NCBI GenBank assembly: GCA_025451295.1
Contig: JANWKQ010000106.1
Coordinates: forward strand, 1-32,088
Direction of reading: 5' to 3'
DNA from: Flavobacteriales bacterium
GTDB lineage: Bacteria; Bacteroidota; Bacteroidia; CAIKAF01
DNA length: 32,088 nt
Part shown: piece by piece, positions 18,247 to 26,814 of the stretch
Position numbering within the stretch: position 1 is the first letter of the stretch
How the letters are laid out: every line of letters starts with the position of its first letter
Notes under the pieces: model-generated
Told to the model about the DNA's origin: nothing
What the model saw: the letters and a program-made list of their open reading frames with translations, nothing else
Database searches by the model: none
Program-made: the position numbers and the translations under genes

Positions 18247-19287
18247 ATGATAAAAAATGGTTTGCCCATAAAAATAGTACAGATATCCATCTTCTTTTTT
18301 GTTTTTAATGGGGGGATCTTTGCACAAAATCAGGAAAAAATCCGGCTGGCATTTTATAATGTCGAAAATTTATTCGACACCATTAATGATCCTTTGACCA
18401 ATGATGATGAGTTTACACCATCAGGAACGAAAGGCTGGTACTTTAGCCGGTATCTTGATAAACTTGATCATATTTATAAAACCATTACTGGTTTAGGCGA
18501 ATGGGACCCACCTGCATTGGTGGGTTTTTGTGAAATTGAAAACCGCTCGGTGCTTTACGATCTTGTAGCCAAAACACCCTTTATCAAACATGGTTATGAG
18601 ATCATCCATCAGGATTCTCCGGATAAAAGAGGGATTGATGTAGGGCTTATTTATCACCCAAAATTATTCAAGCCCATTTCGTTTAAAGCGATCAGGGTGG
18701 ATATAACCCAAGACAGCAGCTCAACAACACGTGATATTTTATATGTAACCGGTAAAATATTTCAAAAGGATACGATCCATGTTTTTATTAATCACTGGCC
18801 ATCGCGTTCAGGTGGACAAGCCAAAAGCGAACCAAGAAGGATCATAGCAGCTGAAACTTTGCGTCTGCATGTCGACTCCATTTTAAAATTGAATAGTAAT
18901 GCAAACATTGTTATCATGGGTGATTTTAATGATGAACCTGGTGATAAAAGCATTTATGAAACATTGGGAGCAAAAGAAGATTCGGTCCAGAAAAATAAAA
19001 CTGATCTGTACAACGCCATGTATTCGTATTTTAAAAAAGAGATCGGTACTGAAAAATTTCAGGATCACTGGCATTGTCTTGACCAGATCATTGTCTCCTA
19101 TGCTTTATTGAATGTATCCAACCAGGTGATCATGTCCTCCCCTTCTATTTTTAAAGCATCCTGGCTGATCGAATCGGATTCAAAATACTTGGGTGATATG
19201 CCCTTCCGTACATATGCAGGTCCAAAATATCTCGGTGGGTATAGTGATCATTTACCGGTGTATGTTGATCTGATCAACACCCGGTAG
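18247..19287 (+). CDS. Endonuclease/exonuclease/phosphatase-family protein, secreted
   Basis: In-frame ATG at 18247 gives a signal peptide (MIKNGLPIKIVQISIFFFVFNGGIFAQ). EEP motifs: RLAFYNVENLFDTINDP, VGFCEIENRSVL, RGIDVGLIYHPKLF, HVFINHWPSRSGG, NIVIMGDFNDEPGD, YSDHLPVYVDL. Confidence 0.9.
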   Translation: MIKNGLPIKIVQISIFFFVFNGGIFAQNQEKIRLAFYNVENLFDTINDPLTNDDEFTPSGTKGWYFSRYLDKLDHIYKTITGLGEWDPPALVGFCEIENRSVLYDLVAKTPFIKHGYEIIHQDSPDKRGIDVGLIYHPKLFKPISFKAIRVDITQDSSSTTRDILYVTGKIFQKDTIHVFINHWPSRSGGQAKSEPRRIIAAETLRLHVDSILKLNSNANIVIMGDFNDEPGDKSIYETLGAKEDSVQKNKTDLYNAMYSYFKKEIGTEKFQDHWHCLDQIIVSYALLNVSNQVIMSSPSIFKASWLIESDSKYLGDMPFRTYAGPKYLGGYSDHLPVYVDLINTR

Positions 19288-19308
19288 TGACCTCGATTGC
19301 CAAGCGGT

Positions 19309-20820
19309 TTAAAATTGAAAGCCAATGGTTCCGATAATATTATGCATACCGGTTTTAAGTAATGCATAACGAGGCATAGCTGCATAGTCATTGGCAGATA
19401 TCTGCCCACTGGTTAATGTAACAAGATAAGCCAGATCAAAGACCAGATATCTTTCTCTTTTCTTGTCTTTTCCAATGACCATTTTAAAACCTCCTCCAAT
19501 GGAGAAATTATGCAATGCATTTGTAAGTAATGGAGTTTTCTTGAATGGGTCTGATTGAAAATTATACCCGGCTCTTATCTTAAATGGATCCAACTTCAAT
19601 TCTGTTCCAAGACGGATAATATGGGAGGAGGAAAAAGCAGTATCAATATAACTGTTATCCGCCAAAAAAGTGGGACCGCTTGGACGAAGATTCATATTGG
19701 TATAATCGGCAAATTCATACTCAACGCCAATAGCGAGTCTTTTAAAGACCAAAAATCCCAATGAGCCCTGAATTCTCCATGGTGTTGTTAGATTATAGTC
19801 AAACGCCTGTGTGGGTGATTTGGAATAATACTGTCCAATGTTGAGTGAAGTGGTGAGCTCTGCATAACTATCTTCTGTAATTCCGAACCAGGTGGGTGTA
19901 TGAAATGCAAAGCCAACTCTAAACCCATCGAATGGTTTATAAATAACACCCATTTTTACATTCACTCCCAGACCGGAAACATCAATCACCTCTTTAAAGT
20001 CAAGCGTATTAAATCTTGAACTCAGATTATTTATATCTGCTTCCCGATAATTATTTTCTCTTCTATAGTTCAAAATAGAAATTCCAAAAGAGGCACCGGC
20101 AAAAAGTTTATTCCCATAATTAATCCCCCCTGACAAAAGGATATCACCGGTAGAGCCTCCATTTAAGTTCTGGCGGGAGAATCCTTTCGGCTGTGTATTG
20201 GTAAGGCCTAGATTTTCATACATTGTATTGCTCCCTATCGTATCAATCAAAAGCGAATTCAAGGCTAGTTTTTCAAAATCAGCGGTGAGTACATTCGGGG
20301 TGAATCCCTGAGCAGCATCCGTAAATTTTTGAGCCAATGAAAAGCTGGAATCCGTTCCGGTAAAAAAAACATTGTTATTAAAATTATTGGAGCGGTGATA
20401 AGAGAGTCCCACATTTAAAAACTGTACCCCGGTTGCTTTACTTTTGTTAAACCTTCGGCAATAAACGGCACCTACACTTCCGAAATTAAAAACGAATTTA
20501 TCTTCGCTGTATTTGATCCCATCAAAATCAGATTCGGTAAAATTAAAAAACAAGGCTGGGGTAACACTAAACTCTATATTCCTGATCATGCCCAGTCCCG
20601 CCGGATTATTCGCCATACAACTTATATCTGTGCCGAGAGCTCCCATAGCACCTCCCATAGCTGTATAGCGTGCAGTTCCTCCCTGATATGGAAAAGAATA
20701 TTTCAGTGCATCAAAAGCATATTGCTGTGAAAACGAAAAAGGCTTCAACAAAAGAAACACCACAAGAAAAGTTGCGGTGTTATAAATAGAGAGAAATTTT
20801 ACGGGTATTTTTTTTTTCAT
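19309..20820 (-). CDS. Outer membrane protein, OmpP1/FadL/TodX-like
   Basis: 503 aa. Signal peptide, then YSFPYQGGTARYTAMGGAMGALGTDISCMANNPAGLGMIRNIEFSVTPALFF, GINYGNKLFAGASFGI, WRIQGSLGFLVFKRLAIGVEYEFADYTNM, FKIRAGYNFQSDPF: a beta-barrel pattern typical of FadL-like proteins in Bacteroidota. Confidence 0.8.
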   Translation of the reverse strand: MKKKIPVKFLSIYNTATFLVVFLLLKPFSFSQQYAFDALKYSFPYQGGTARYTAMGGAMGALGTDISCMANNPAGLGMIRNIEFSVTPALFFNFTESDFDGIKYSEDKFVFNFGSVGAVYCRRFNKSKATGVQFLNVGLSYHRSNNFNNNVFFTGTDSSFSLAQKFTDAAQGFTPNVLTADFEKLALNSLLIDTIGSNTMYENLGLTNTQPKGFSRQNLNGGSTGDILLSGGINYGNKLFAGASFGISILNYRRENNYREADINNLSSRFNTLDFKEVIDVSGLGVNVKMGVIYKPFDGFRVGFAFHTPTWFGITEDSYAELTTSLNIGQYYSKSPTQAFDYNLTTPWRIQGSLGFLVFKRLAIGVEYEFADYTNMNLRPSGPTFLADNSYIDTAFSSSHIIRLGTELKLDPFKIRAGYNFQSDPFKKTPLLTNALHNFSIGGGFKMVIGKDKKRERYLVFDLAYLVTLTSGQISANDYAAMPRYALLKTGMHNIIGTIGFQF

Positions 20821-20841
20821 CCTTGGGCTGTCACGAAATCA

Positions 20842-21945
20842 CTATTTGTGGATCTTGTCGTTTTGAGTACCACCATTGTTCGAATTGGTTCCTTTGTTGT
20901 TACTGTTGATAGTACCGTTATACTGATAGTTGTTGTTTCGGCTACCTTCAGAAAACACACCGCTTCGCGACCAATTACTGTTGTTATTGGTATTGGGTGA
21001 AATGTTCACATCTTCATTATGATTATCCCAGCGCTTGGTTGTATTGTTATTGGTGTTGGAGGAATTTGTATTTCCTTTACTGGTATTTGTGGTCTTATTA
21101 TCGTCCGACGGATAATTATTAGTGACCACAACCGTATTGTTATTCGTATTGGTTTTATCGGTGGTTACATTATTCTTGTCAGCACTTATATCTGTAGATT
21201 GATCATTTACAGTGGGCTCAATATTCGTTTTATCATCCGTTATAATCAGGGTCGCATTATTGGCTTCTCTGATGGCTGTATAATTGATCGCAGGTCGTTG
21301 GATTACGTCACGGGTAATGCCATTGTTTTGCATGAGCATTACAAAATTGGTTGGATTGATGATGGAAGGGGTATGCGTACTATCTACCTTCCAGAAACCC
21401 GCATAGCAATTATTGTCAAAGCTGTTATAGTAGAGGGTATTGAAGCACACTCCATTGTTCTGGCTGTTATTTGCATAAGGCCCGAACGGATTCCACCGGC
21501 CATAACCAGCATAGCTGTTGGTATGGTTTGCTGCATTGGGTTCCCACCATCTATAGGTGCTGTAAACCGAATTTCCGAAATAAGATGAACTTGAACTGTT
21601 ATACCAATAGTAATTTGTATAATATGGATCGTAATAACTCCAGGTATTGTTGGGAGTATTAAATCTTTTTATCCTGGATGAATAGGTATAGTCGTAGTAG
21701 TCATCGACTTTAATATTTGTTTCGGAATTGTTGGCAAAGGCAATTTCATCCTCAGTTGGTTGAACATCACTTTTAACAGCTTCTGAATTTTCGGTAGTGG
21801 TTGATTTTTTACTGAGCTCGTATTCTCTCACTTCCCTTTTGGCATCGATATCGGAAAAATACATGTCATCCTGCATAAACCTGCTGGTTTGACAACTTGC
21901 CAAAAAGATCAATGCAAATCCAACCAACCAAATTCTGTTTTTCAT
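20842..21945 (-). CDS. Asn-rich low-complexity lipoprotein
   Basis: 367 aa with lipobox ([23 protein letters not shown]). Tyr/Asn-rich middle ([32 protein letters not shown]) and a low-complexity tail rich in N/T/S ([41 protein letters not shown]). Only about 21 nt separate it from the OmpP1-like gene (probable operon). Confidence 0.75.
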   Translation of the reverse strand: MKNRIWLVGFALIFLASCQTSRFMQDDMYFSDIDAKREVREYELSKKSTTTENSEAVKSDVQPTEDEIAFANNSETNIKVDDYYDYTYSSRIKRFNTPNNTWSYYDPYYTNYYWYNSSSSSYFGNSVYSTYRWWEPNAANHTNSYAGYGRWNPFGPYANNSQNNGVCFNTLYYNSFDNNCYAGFWKVDSTHTPSIINPTNFVMLMQNNGITRDVIQRPAINYTAIREANNATLIITDDKTNIEPTVNDQSTDISADKNNVTTDKTNTNNNTVVVTNNYPSDDNKTTNTSKGNTNSSNTNNNTTKRWDNHNEDVNISPNTNNNSNWSRSGVFSEGSRNNNYQYNGTINSNNKGTNSNNGGTQNDKIHK

Positions 21946-21992
21946 GCTGCAAGTTTTACCAACCTGATTAATCCGACTAAGATACTTATTGT

Positions 21993-22000
21993 TACATTTG
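21993..22000 (+). promoter_or_regulatory. Candidate -7 element (TACATTTG) for proS
   Basis: TACATTTG matches TAnnTTTG, 47 nt upstream of the probable GTG start at 22048. Confidence 0.4.
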
Positions 22001-22047
22001 TATCCTCATTAAATAGTGTCAAATTTTATACCAAATACCTTATTTCA

Positions 22048-23520
22048 GTGGAAAAATTAACATCCAGAAGCGAAAATTACAGCCAGTGGTATAACGATCT
22101 TGTCCTAAAGGCTGGAATGGCAGAACATTCAGCGGTAAAGGGATGTATGGTCATCAAACCTTACGGCTACTCTATCTGGGAGAGAATGCAGCAAACTTTA
22201 GACAAGATGTTCAAGGATACAGGTCATGAAAATGCCTATTTCCCGCTATTTGTACCTAAAAGTTTTTTAGAAAAAGAAGAAGGACATGCCGAAGGATTTG
22301 CTAAGGAATGTGCCGTGGTTACGCACCATCGTCTGATGGTTGACCCTGACAATCCTGGAAAACTCATGGTGGATCCCAAATCCAAACTGGAGGAGGAACT
22401 CATTGTACGACCTACCTCTGAAGCCATCATTTGGAATACCTATAAAGGCTGGATCCAGAGTTATCGCGATTTACCAATTCTGATTAACCAATGGGCCAAT
22501 GTGGTTCGCTGGGAAATGAGGACAAGACTATTTTTAAGAACCGCCGAGTTTCTATGGCAGGAGGGACATACAGCACACGCTACTTCAGCAGAAGCCATTG
22601 AAGAAACCGAAAAAATGTTGGGAGTATATGCTGATTTCGCAGAAAATACGATGGCAATTCCGGTGATAAAAGGAATTAAAACCCCAAACGAAAGATTCGC
22701 AGGTGCTTTGGAAACCTATTGCATTGAGGCCCTTATGCAGGATGGTAAAGCCTTACAGGCCGGCACTTCCCATTTTCTGGGTCAGAATTTTGCAAAAGCA
22801 TTCGAGGTAAAATATATAACCAAAGAAAATAAGCAGGAATTTGTTTGGGCCACCTCATGGGGTGTCTCCACACGTTTAATGGGTGCTTTGATCATGACAC
22901 ATAGTGACGACCAGGGATTGGTTTTACCACCACGACTTGCACCAGTCCAGGTGGTGATCGTTCCTATCTATAAAACCGATGAGGAATTTAAAGCAACCGT
23001 TACGAAGGCAAATGAAATCGCTACCGAATTAAAAGCACTGGGCATTCGGGTAAAAGTGGATGACGATGATAAATATAAACCGGGTTGGAAATTTGCTGAA
23101 TATGAATTCAAGGGTGTGCCGGTACGATTAGCCATCGGACCTCGTGACCTGGCAAACAACAATGTAGAATTAGCCCGCAGAGATACAAAGACCAAAGAAG
23201 TGATTTCGGTAAATGGACTCTCAGCTCATATTCAACAATTAATGGAAGAGATCCAAACAAGTTTGTTCAACAAGGCGAAGGCATTCAGAGATTCAAGTAT
23301 CCGTGAGGTAAATTCTTACGAAGAATTTAAAACCGCTTTGGAAAAAGGTGGATTTATCTCGGCGCATTGGGATGGAACCGCTGAAACAGAAGAAAAGATC
23401 AAGGTAGAGACGAAAGCAACCATTCGATGCATTCCACTTGATAATCCAAAAGAGAATGGTGCATGTATCCTTACAGGCAAACCTTCCACTCAGCGGGTTT
23501 TATTTGCGATTGCTTATTAG
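22048..23520 (+). CDS. proS: Proline--tRNA ligase (type 3, archaeal/eukaryal-like short form)
   Basis: The track ORF starts at 21889, overlapping the divergent lipoprotein. The in-frame GTG at 22048 gives [56 protein letters not shown] (490 aa). Motifs: [120 protein letters not shown]. It ends in the C-terminal Tyr (FAIAY) typical of type-3 ProRS. Confidence 0.95.
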   Translation: MEKLTSRSENYSQWYNDLVLKAGMAEHSAVKGCMVIKPYGYSIWERMQQTLDKMFKDTGHENAYFPLFVPKSFLEKEEGHAEGFAKECAVVTHHRLMVDPDNPGKLMVDPKSKLEEELIVRPTSEAIIWNTYKGWIQSYRDLPILINQWANVVRWEMRTRLFLRTAEFLWQEGHTAHATSAEAIEETEKMLGVYADFAENTMAIPVIKGIKTPNERFAGALETYCIEALMQDGKALQAGTSHFLGQNFAKAFEVKYITKENKQEFVWATSWGVSTRLMGALIMTHSDDQGLVLPPRLAPVQVVIVPIYKTDEEFKATVTKANEIATELKALGIRVKVDDDDKYKPGWKFAEYEFKGVPVRLAIGPRDLANNNVELARRDTKTKEVISVNGLSAHIQQLMEEIQTSLFNKAKAFRDSSIREVNSYEEFKTALEKGGFISAHWDGTAETEEKIKVETKATIRCIPLDNPKENGACILTGKPSTQRVLFAIAY

Positions 23521-23575
23521 TCCTGATGATAAATATCAGGAATTTCATGGCGGCTTAACCGGTGTTCCACTATAT

Positions 23576-23678
23576 CTTTTGTTGTTGCCACCAATCATCT
23601 TATCGAAAGGTTGCAAAGACGGGCAATTGCCCGTCTCTACAAACGTCCTCGAGACAATCTTCTTGGCAACAACAAAAG
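23576..23678. repeat. Intergenic inverted-repeat element with nested 20-bp perfect palindrome (REP/MITE-like candidate)
   Basis: 15-bp perfect inverted arms CTTTTGTTGTTGCCA (23576-23590) and TGGCAACAACAAAAG (23664-23678) enclose AGACGGGCAATTGCCCGTCT (23617-23636), a perfect palindrome. No ORF I consider real overlaps it. Confidence 0.7.
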
Positions 23679-23846
23679 GATGTCGCTCCACCCCGGGCCG
23701 CTAGCGGCTTACAGAAATAATTTCCATCCCATTAAAGTAAACCGTAAATTCGTACGTCAACAATTAGTAAATGGTGATCGGTTACCGGTAATTCGCAAAA
23801 AAGGTCTTCCGAATTACTAATTACCAATAACTGGTTAGCAAACCAC

Positions 23847-24407
23847 ATGGAAGAAATTTCGGCCCGGCAAAAACCAACTGTCATTCAGGCAGTAAAAAAT
23901 TACGGAAAGCAGCTTTCGAATTTTATCAGGGGGCGTGTGTCAACTGATGAAGATGCTGAAGACATCCTGCAGGACGTATGGTTTCAATTCAGCAATGTGG
24001 CCGAAGTGGAGGCCATTGAAAGCGTAAGTGGTTGGCTCTTTAAAGTGGCCCGCAACAAGATCACGGATAATTTCAGGAAAAAGAAAACCAGCAATATCGA
24101 AGATTTTAGCTATGAAAATGAGGAGGGTGAAATCAATTTCCGTGAAATACTGCTGGCCGACACATCCGATACGGGTGATGACTTTTTCAAGGAAGTATTT
24201 TGGGAAGTATTATTCGAAGCGTTGAATGAACTGCCGGAAAACCAAAAAGAAGTATTTATTCTAAATGAACTGGAAGAAAAAACACTTCAGGAAATTGCAG
24301 ATGCCAAAGGAGAAAAATTAAAGACCATTATTTCGCGAAAAGGATATGCTGTTAAGCATTTGCGAAAGAGACTGGAAGATGTTTATAATGAATTTTTAAA
24401 TGAATAA
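23847..24407 (+). CDS. RNA polymerase ECF-type sigma factor (sigma-70 family)
   Basis: 186 aa. Region 2: LSNFIRGRVSTDEDAEDILQDVWFQFSNVAEVEAIESVSGWLFKVARNKITDNFRKKK. Region 4: ALNELPENQKEVFILNELEEKTLQEIADAKGEKLKTIISRKGYAVKHLRKRL. Confidence 0.93.
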   Translation: MEEISARQKPTVIQAVKNYGKQLSNFIRGRVSTDEDAEDILQDVWFQFSNVAEVEAIESVSGWLFKVARNKITDNFRKKKTSNIEDFSYENEEGEINFREILLADTSDTGDDFFKEVFWEVLFEALNELPENQKEVFILNELEEKTLQEIADAKGEKLKTIISRKGYAVKHLRKRLEDVYNEFLNE

Positions 24408-24409
24408 TT

Positions 24410-24742
24410 ATGTGTGCCATGAACCGTAAAAAATACTGGATGTTCCCTTTAGTGGGAATTGCATTGATTGCACTGGGAAGTTTAGTCGTTATGATGCTCT
24501 GGAATTGGATCATTCCTGATATCATTCCGGCAGTGAAGGAAATTACCTATCTCCAATCATTGGGATTATTGGTACTTTGCAGGATCTTATTCGGACATTT
24601 TGGACGTCGTGGCGGTGGTCACTGGAACAAGAGTGGCCCCAACCAATGGGGTGGTCAGTGGAAACAAAAATGGTCGCAGATGACAGATGAGGAAAAAGAA
24701 AAATATAAAGAGGAATGGAGAAAAAGATGTGGGAAATATTAA
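24410..24742 (+). CDS. Small membrane protein coupled to the ECF sigma factor, function unknown
   Basis: 110 aa. The ATG lies 2 nt after the sigma stop. Two hydrophobic segments (MFPLVGIALIALGSLVVMMLWNWIIP; LQSLGLLVLCRILFGHF) are followed by a Gly/Trp-rich linker and a charged tail MTDEEKEKYKEEWRKRCGKY. Confidence 0.8.
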   Translation: MCAMNRKKYWMFPLVGIALIALGSLVVMMLWNWIIPDIIPAVKEITYLQSLGLLVLCRILFGHFGRRGGGHWNKSGPNQWGGQWKQKWSQMTDEEKEKYKEEWRKRCGKY

Positions 24743-25638
24743 TAATAAGTGTACACAAATCTCAATCTTTGGCTTTGCCAGTATGGAACAGCACAACCCG
24801 TTTTTAGCATTGAGGTGATCCTTCCTTCATAACCATAGCTGAAAATAATGGTACATGAGCATTCTTCCTTGTTATGATCATCATCATCCCTTTCAAACCG
24901 ATCCAGTTGTTCCAGCCACCCTTCGGTAGTATACCTCAATTGATACCGATCAGCATAAGGACCAGTGGAATTAACAGATACTAATCTTTGAAGTGAGTCA
25001 TATGCATAAATGACGGTAGAATTATAACTGGGATAGTTGTTACTTACATAAGATCTCTTTATTAAATGGTCATTTGAATCATAATCATAGTAGTAGTGAT
25101 AAGTCTGAGCACTATCAAAACTATCGATCAGTCTACCCTTCTGAAATCTTGAAAGGATATAACCGGTTGACTCATGAAAACTTGAATAATATGTTTCTAT
25201 CGAAAAAGTGTCCGCCCAGTATTTATAAGTTACATCCGTTATACTTTGGGATCGGTATTTTGAAAACTCCCGGCTTATTTTCCCATTTTGGAATGTAAAG
25301 ATTTTGGTATAAACCGTATCATAGGTGGGAATATATATGGTATCCGCTTGTCCTAGAGAGATAATTTTTACAAGCTGCCCTTTTTTGTCAAATTGATAAT
25401 GAACACCTTCAAAAAGCGGATACCACTGATCACCGCCAATATCCAGTTCACGGTAAACATAAATTTCTTTGATGGAATTTTGTTGAACAAACAAAGGATT
25501 TATTGGGAAAGGGATATCATCATCATCTTCACTGAACTCCAAAAAATTGATTGTTGTAATAGAAGGTCCAGTTTGGCCTTCTACAAAACTGTTGAATATC
25601 AAAACAACCAGTAAAAAAAATACATGGTTTTTAATCAC
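24739..25638 (-). CDS. Secreted protein with YD/RHS-like repeats, function unknown
   Basis: 299 aa. Signal peptide (MIKNHVFFLLVVLIFNSFVEGQ) and repeats of the type 'FDKKGQLVKI', 'FQNGKISREF', 'YDYDSNDHLIKRSYVS', 'YAYDSLQRLVSV', 'YTTEGWLEQLDRF', 'YGYEGRITSML'. Confidence 0.75.
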   Translation of the reverse strand: MIKNHVFFLLVVLIFNSFVEGQTGPSITTINFLEFSEDDDDIPFPINPLFVQQNSIKEIYVYRELDIGGDQWYPLFEGVHYQFDKKGQLVKIISLGQADTIYIPTYDTVYTKIFTFQNGKISREFSKYRSQSITDVTYKYWADTFSIETYYSSFHESTGYILSRFQKGRLIDSFDSAQTYHYYYDYDSNDHLIKRSYVSNNYPSYNSTVIYAYDSLQRLVSVNSTGPYADRYQLRYTTEGWLEQLDRFERDDDDHNKEECSCTIIFSYGYEGRITSMLKTGCAVPYWQSQRLRFVYTYY

Positions 25639-25683
25639 AAGGATCCTATTTGATCTATAAAAGTAAAAATTTGCAGCGTAGGA

Positions 25684-26811
25684 TCATTTTTCAGTGTCAT
25701 AAATCACCCTTAAATCCGCCAGATTCTTAACTGCCATACCTAACTCCAGCAATCCTTTCATGTACTGCACACCATTGATGTTCACAAGCGAAGGATTGCA
25801 AATTCTATATTTAATACAGTTGGCTGGTATTCCTGTCACTTTTATTTTTATAGGATACCTCAGCACATCGGTTGTAAAAGATTCAGCCGGGATCCATTCT
25901 GCATCATCGAAATACTTTTCATGCTCCTGGGTAACAAATTCATCATAAGTTAACAAATCTATTTGCAGGCTGATGTCATTATCAGCCTTTACCAGAAACG
26001 GGATTTTTATTCTTCCAATCCTGGGATTCGTACTCCAGTCCCTGAATCTTCCGCTCCAATCACGATGAAATCCAACATACCATTCTTTTTTTGTTGAATG
26101 AGAAGAATCCGGCTTCATCCACCAGATCCATTCATAAGGATGCACCTCTGGTTTACAGCTATGATTGCAATCCATTACCGCAGGTCCGTATAAGCCTATA
26201 CAAGTGTACTTATTCCCAAAATTAACATGCCCCGACAAACCTTTTGTGCCCTTTAAACATGGAAAGAACAAAGAATCAATGAGGGCCCTTTTTGATTTGA
26301 TCGGTGTGTTTTCGCATTCCACATATAAATACCAGTTCCCCATTCTTAATTTATCCGGAATAATAATTTCCGGATCATCAATAATGGAATGAAATAAATT
26401 GCGACCCTCTTTTCCCGCTCTATGCCACCAGTTGGCTACAGTATCCACGTAATGCGGAAGATGAGGAACCAGAAAAAAATTAATATCATATTCTTTAGTA
26501 AAAGGACCATCATAAGGAGTTACTTCTCTTACGGATTGGCCAACCAGTTTGGTTCTTTTCAAATGAATTGCCTCCCATCTCAATCCAAGCAACCCTTCCA
26601 ATACATCACCAAAAACAATTCTTAAGCGCTGGGTCTCCGGCCAGAAGGTGGTATCCTTTACAATGGGGATTACTCCATCCAGGATGGTTTCGGTATAGAC
26701 CGGATTTTTCATCAGACTATCATTCGTCATAACGAGATAATGTTCCCAGGTTTTTTGGGCATTCAACCCCTGCAACGACAAAACAGTAAATCCAATAATT
26801 AATTTTCTCAT
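25684..26811 (-). CDS. Secreted protein of unknown function, translationally coupled to anmK
   Basis: 375 aa. Signal peptide MRKLIIGFTVLSLQGLNAQ; Cys/His/Trp-rich core NKYTCIGLYGPAVMDCNHSCKPEVHPYEWIWWMKPD. The start lies 3 nt after the anmK stop. Confidence 0.8.
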   Translation of the reverse strand: MRKLIIGFTVLSLQGLNAQKTWEHYLVMTNDSLMKNPVYTETILDGVIPIVKDTTFWPETQRLRIVFGDVLEGLLGLRWEAIHLKRTKLVGQSVREVTPYDGPFTKEYDINFFLVPHLPHYVDTVANWWHRAGKEGRNLFHSIIDDPEIIIPDKLRMGNWYLYVECENTPIKSKRALIDSLFFPCLKGTKGLSGHVNFGNKYTCIGLYGPAVMDCNHSCKPEVHPYEWIWWMKPDSSHSTKKEWYVGFHRDWSGRFRDWSTNPRIGRIKIPFLVKADNDISLQIDLLTYDEFVTQEHEKYFDDAEWIPAESFTTDVLRYPIKIKVTGIPANCIKYRICNPSLVNINGVQYMKGLLELGMAVKNLADLRVIYDTEK

Positions 26812-26814
26812 TCT

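Noticed and set aside
18505-18530. Terminator-like hairpin ACCCACC-TGCATT-GGTGGGT-TTTTG
   Set aside because: It lies inside the endonuclease/exonuclease/phosphatase CDS and encodes part of the conserved segment leading into GFCEIEN; most likely incidental.
21019-21588. 189-aa plus-strand ORF rich in Ile/Val
   Set aside because: Antisense of the Asn-rich lipoprotein: AAT/AAC codons read as ATT/GTT in reverse. Low-complexity artefact.
23438-23820. Plus-strand ORFs 23438..23704 and 23611..23820
   Set aside because: They overlap the proS end and the palindromic intergenic element; composition looks non-coding and there is no recognisable family.
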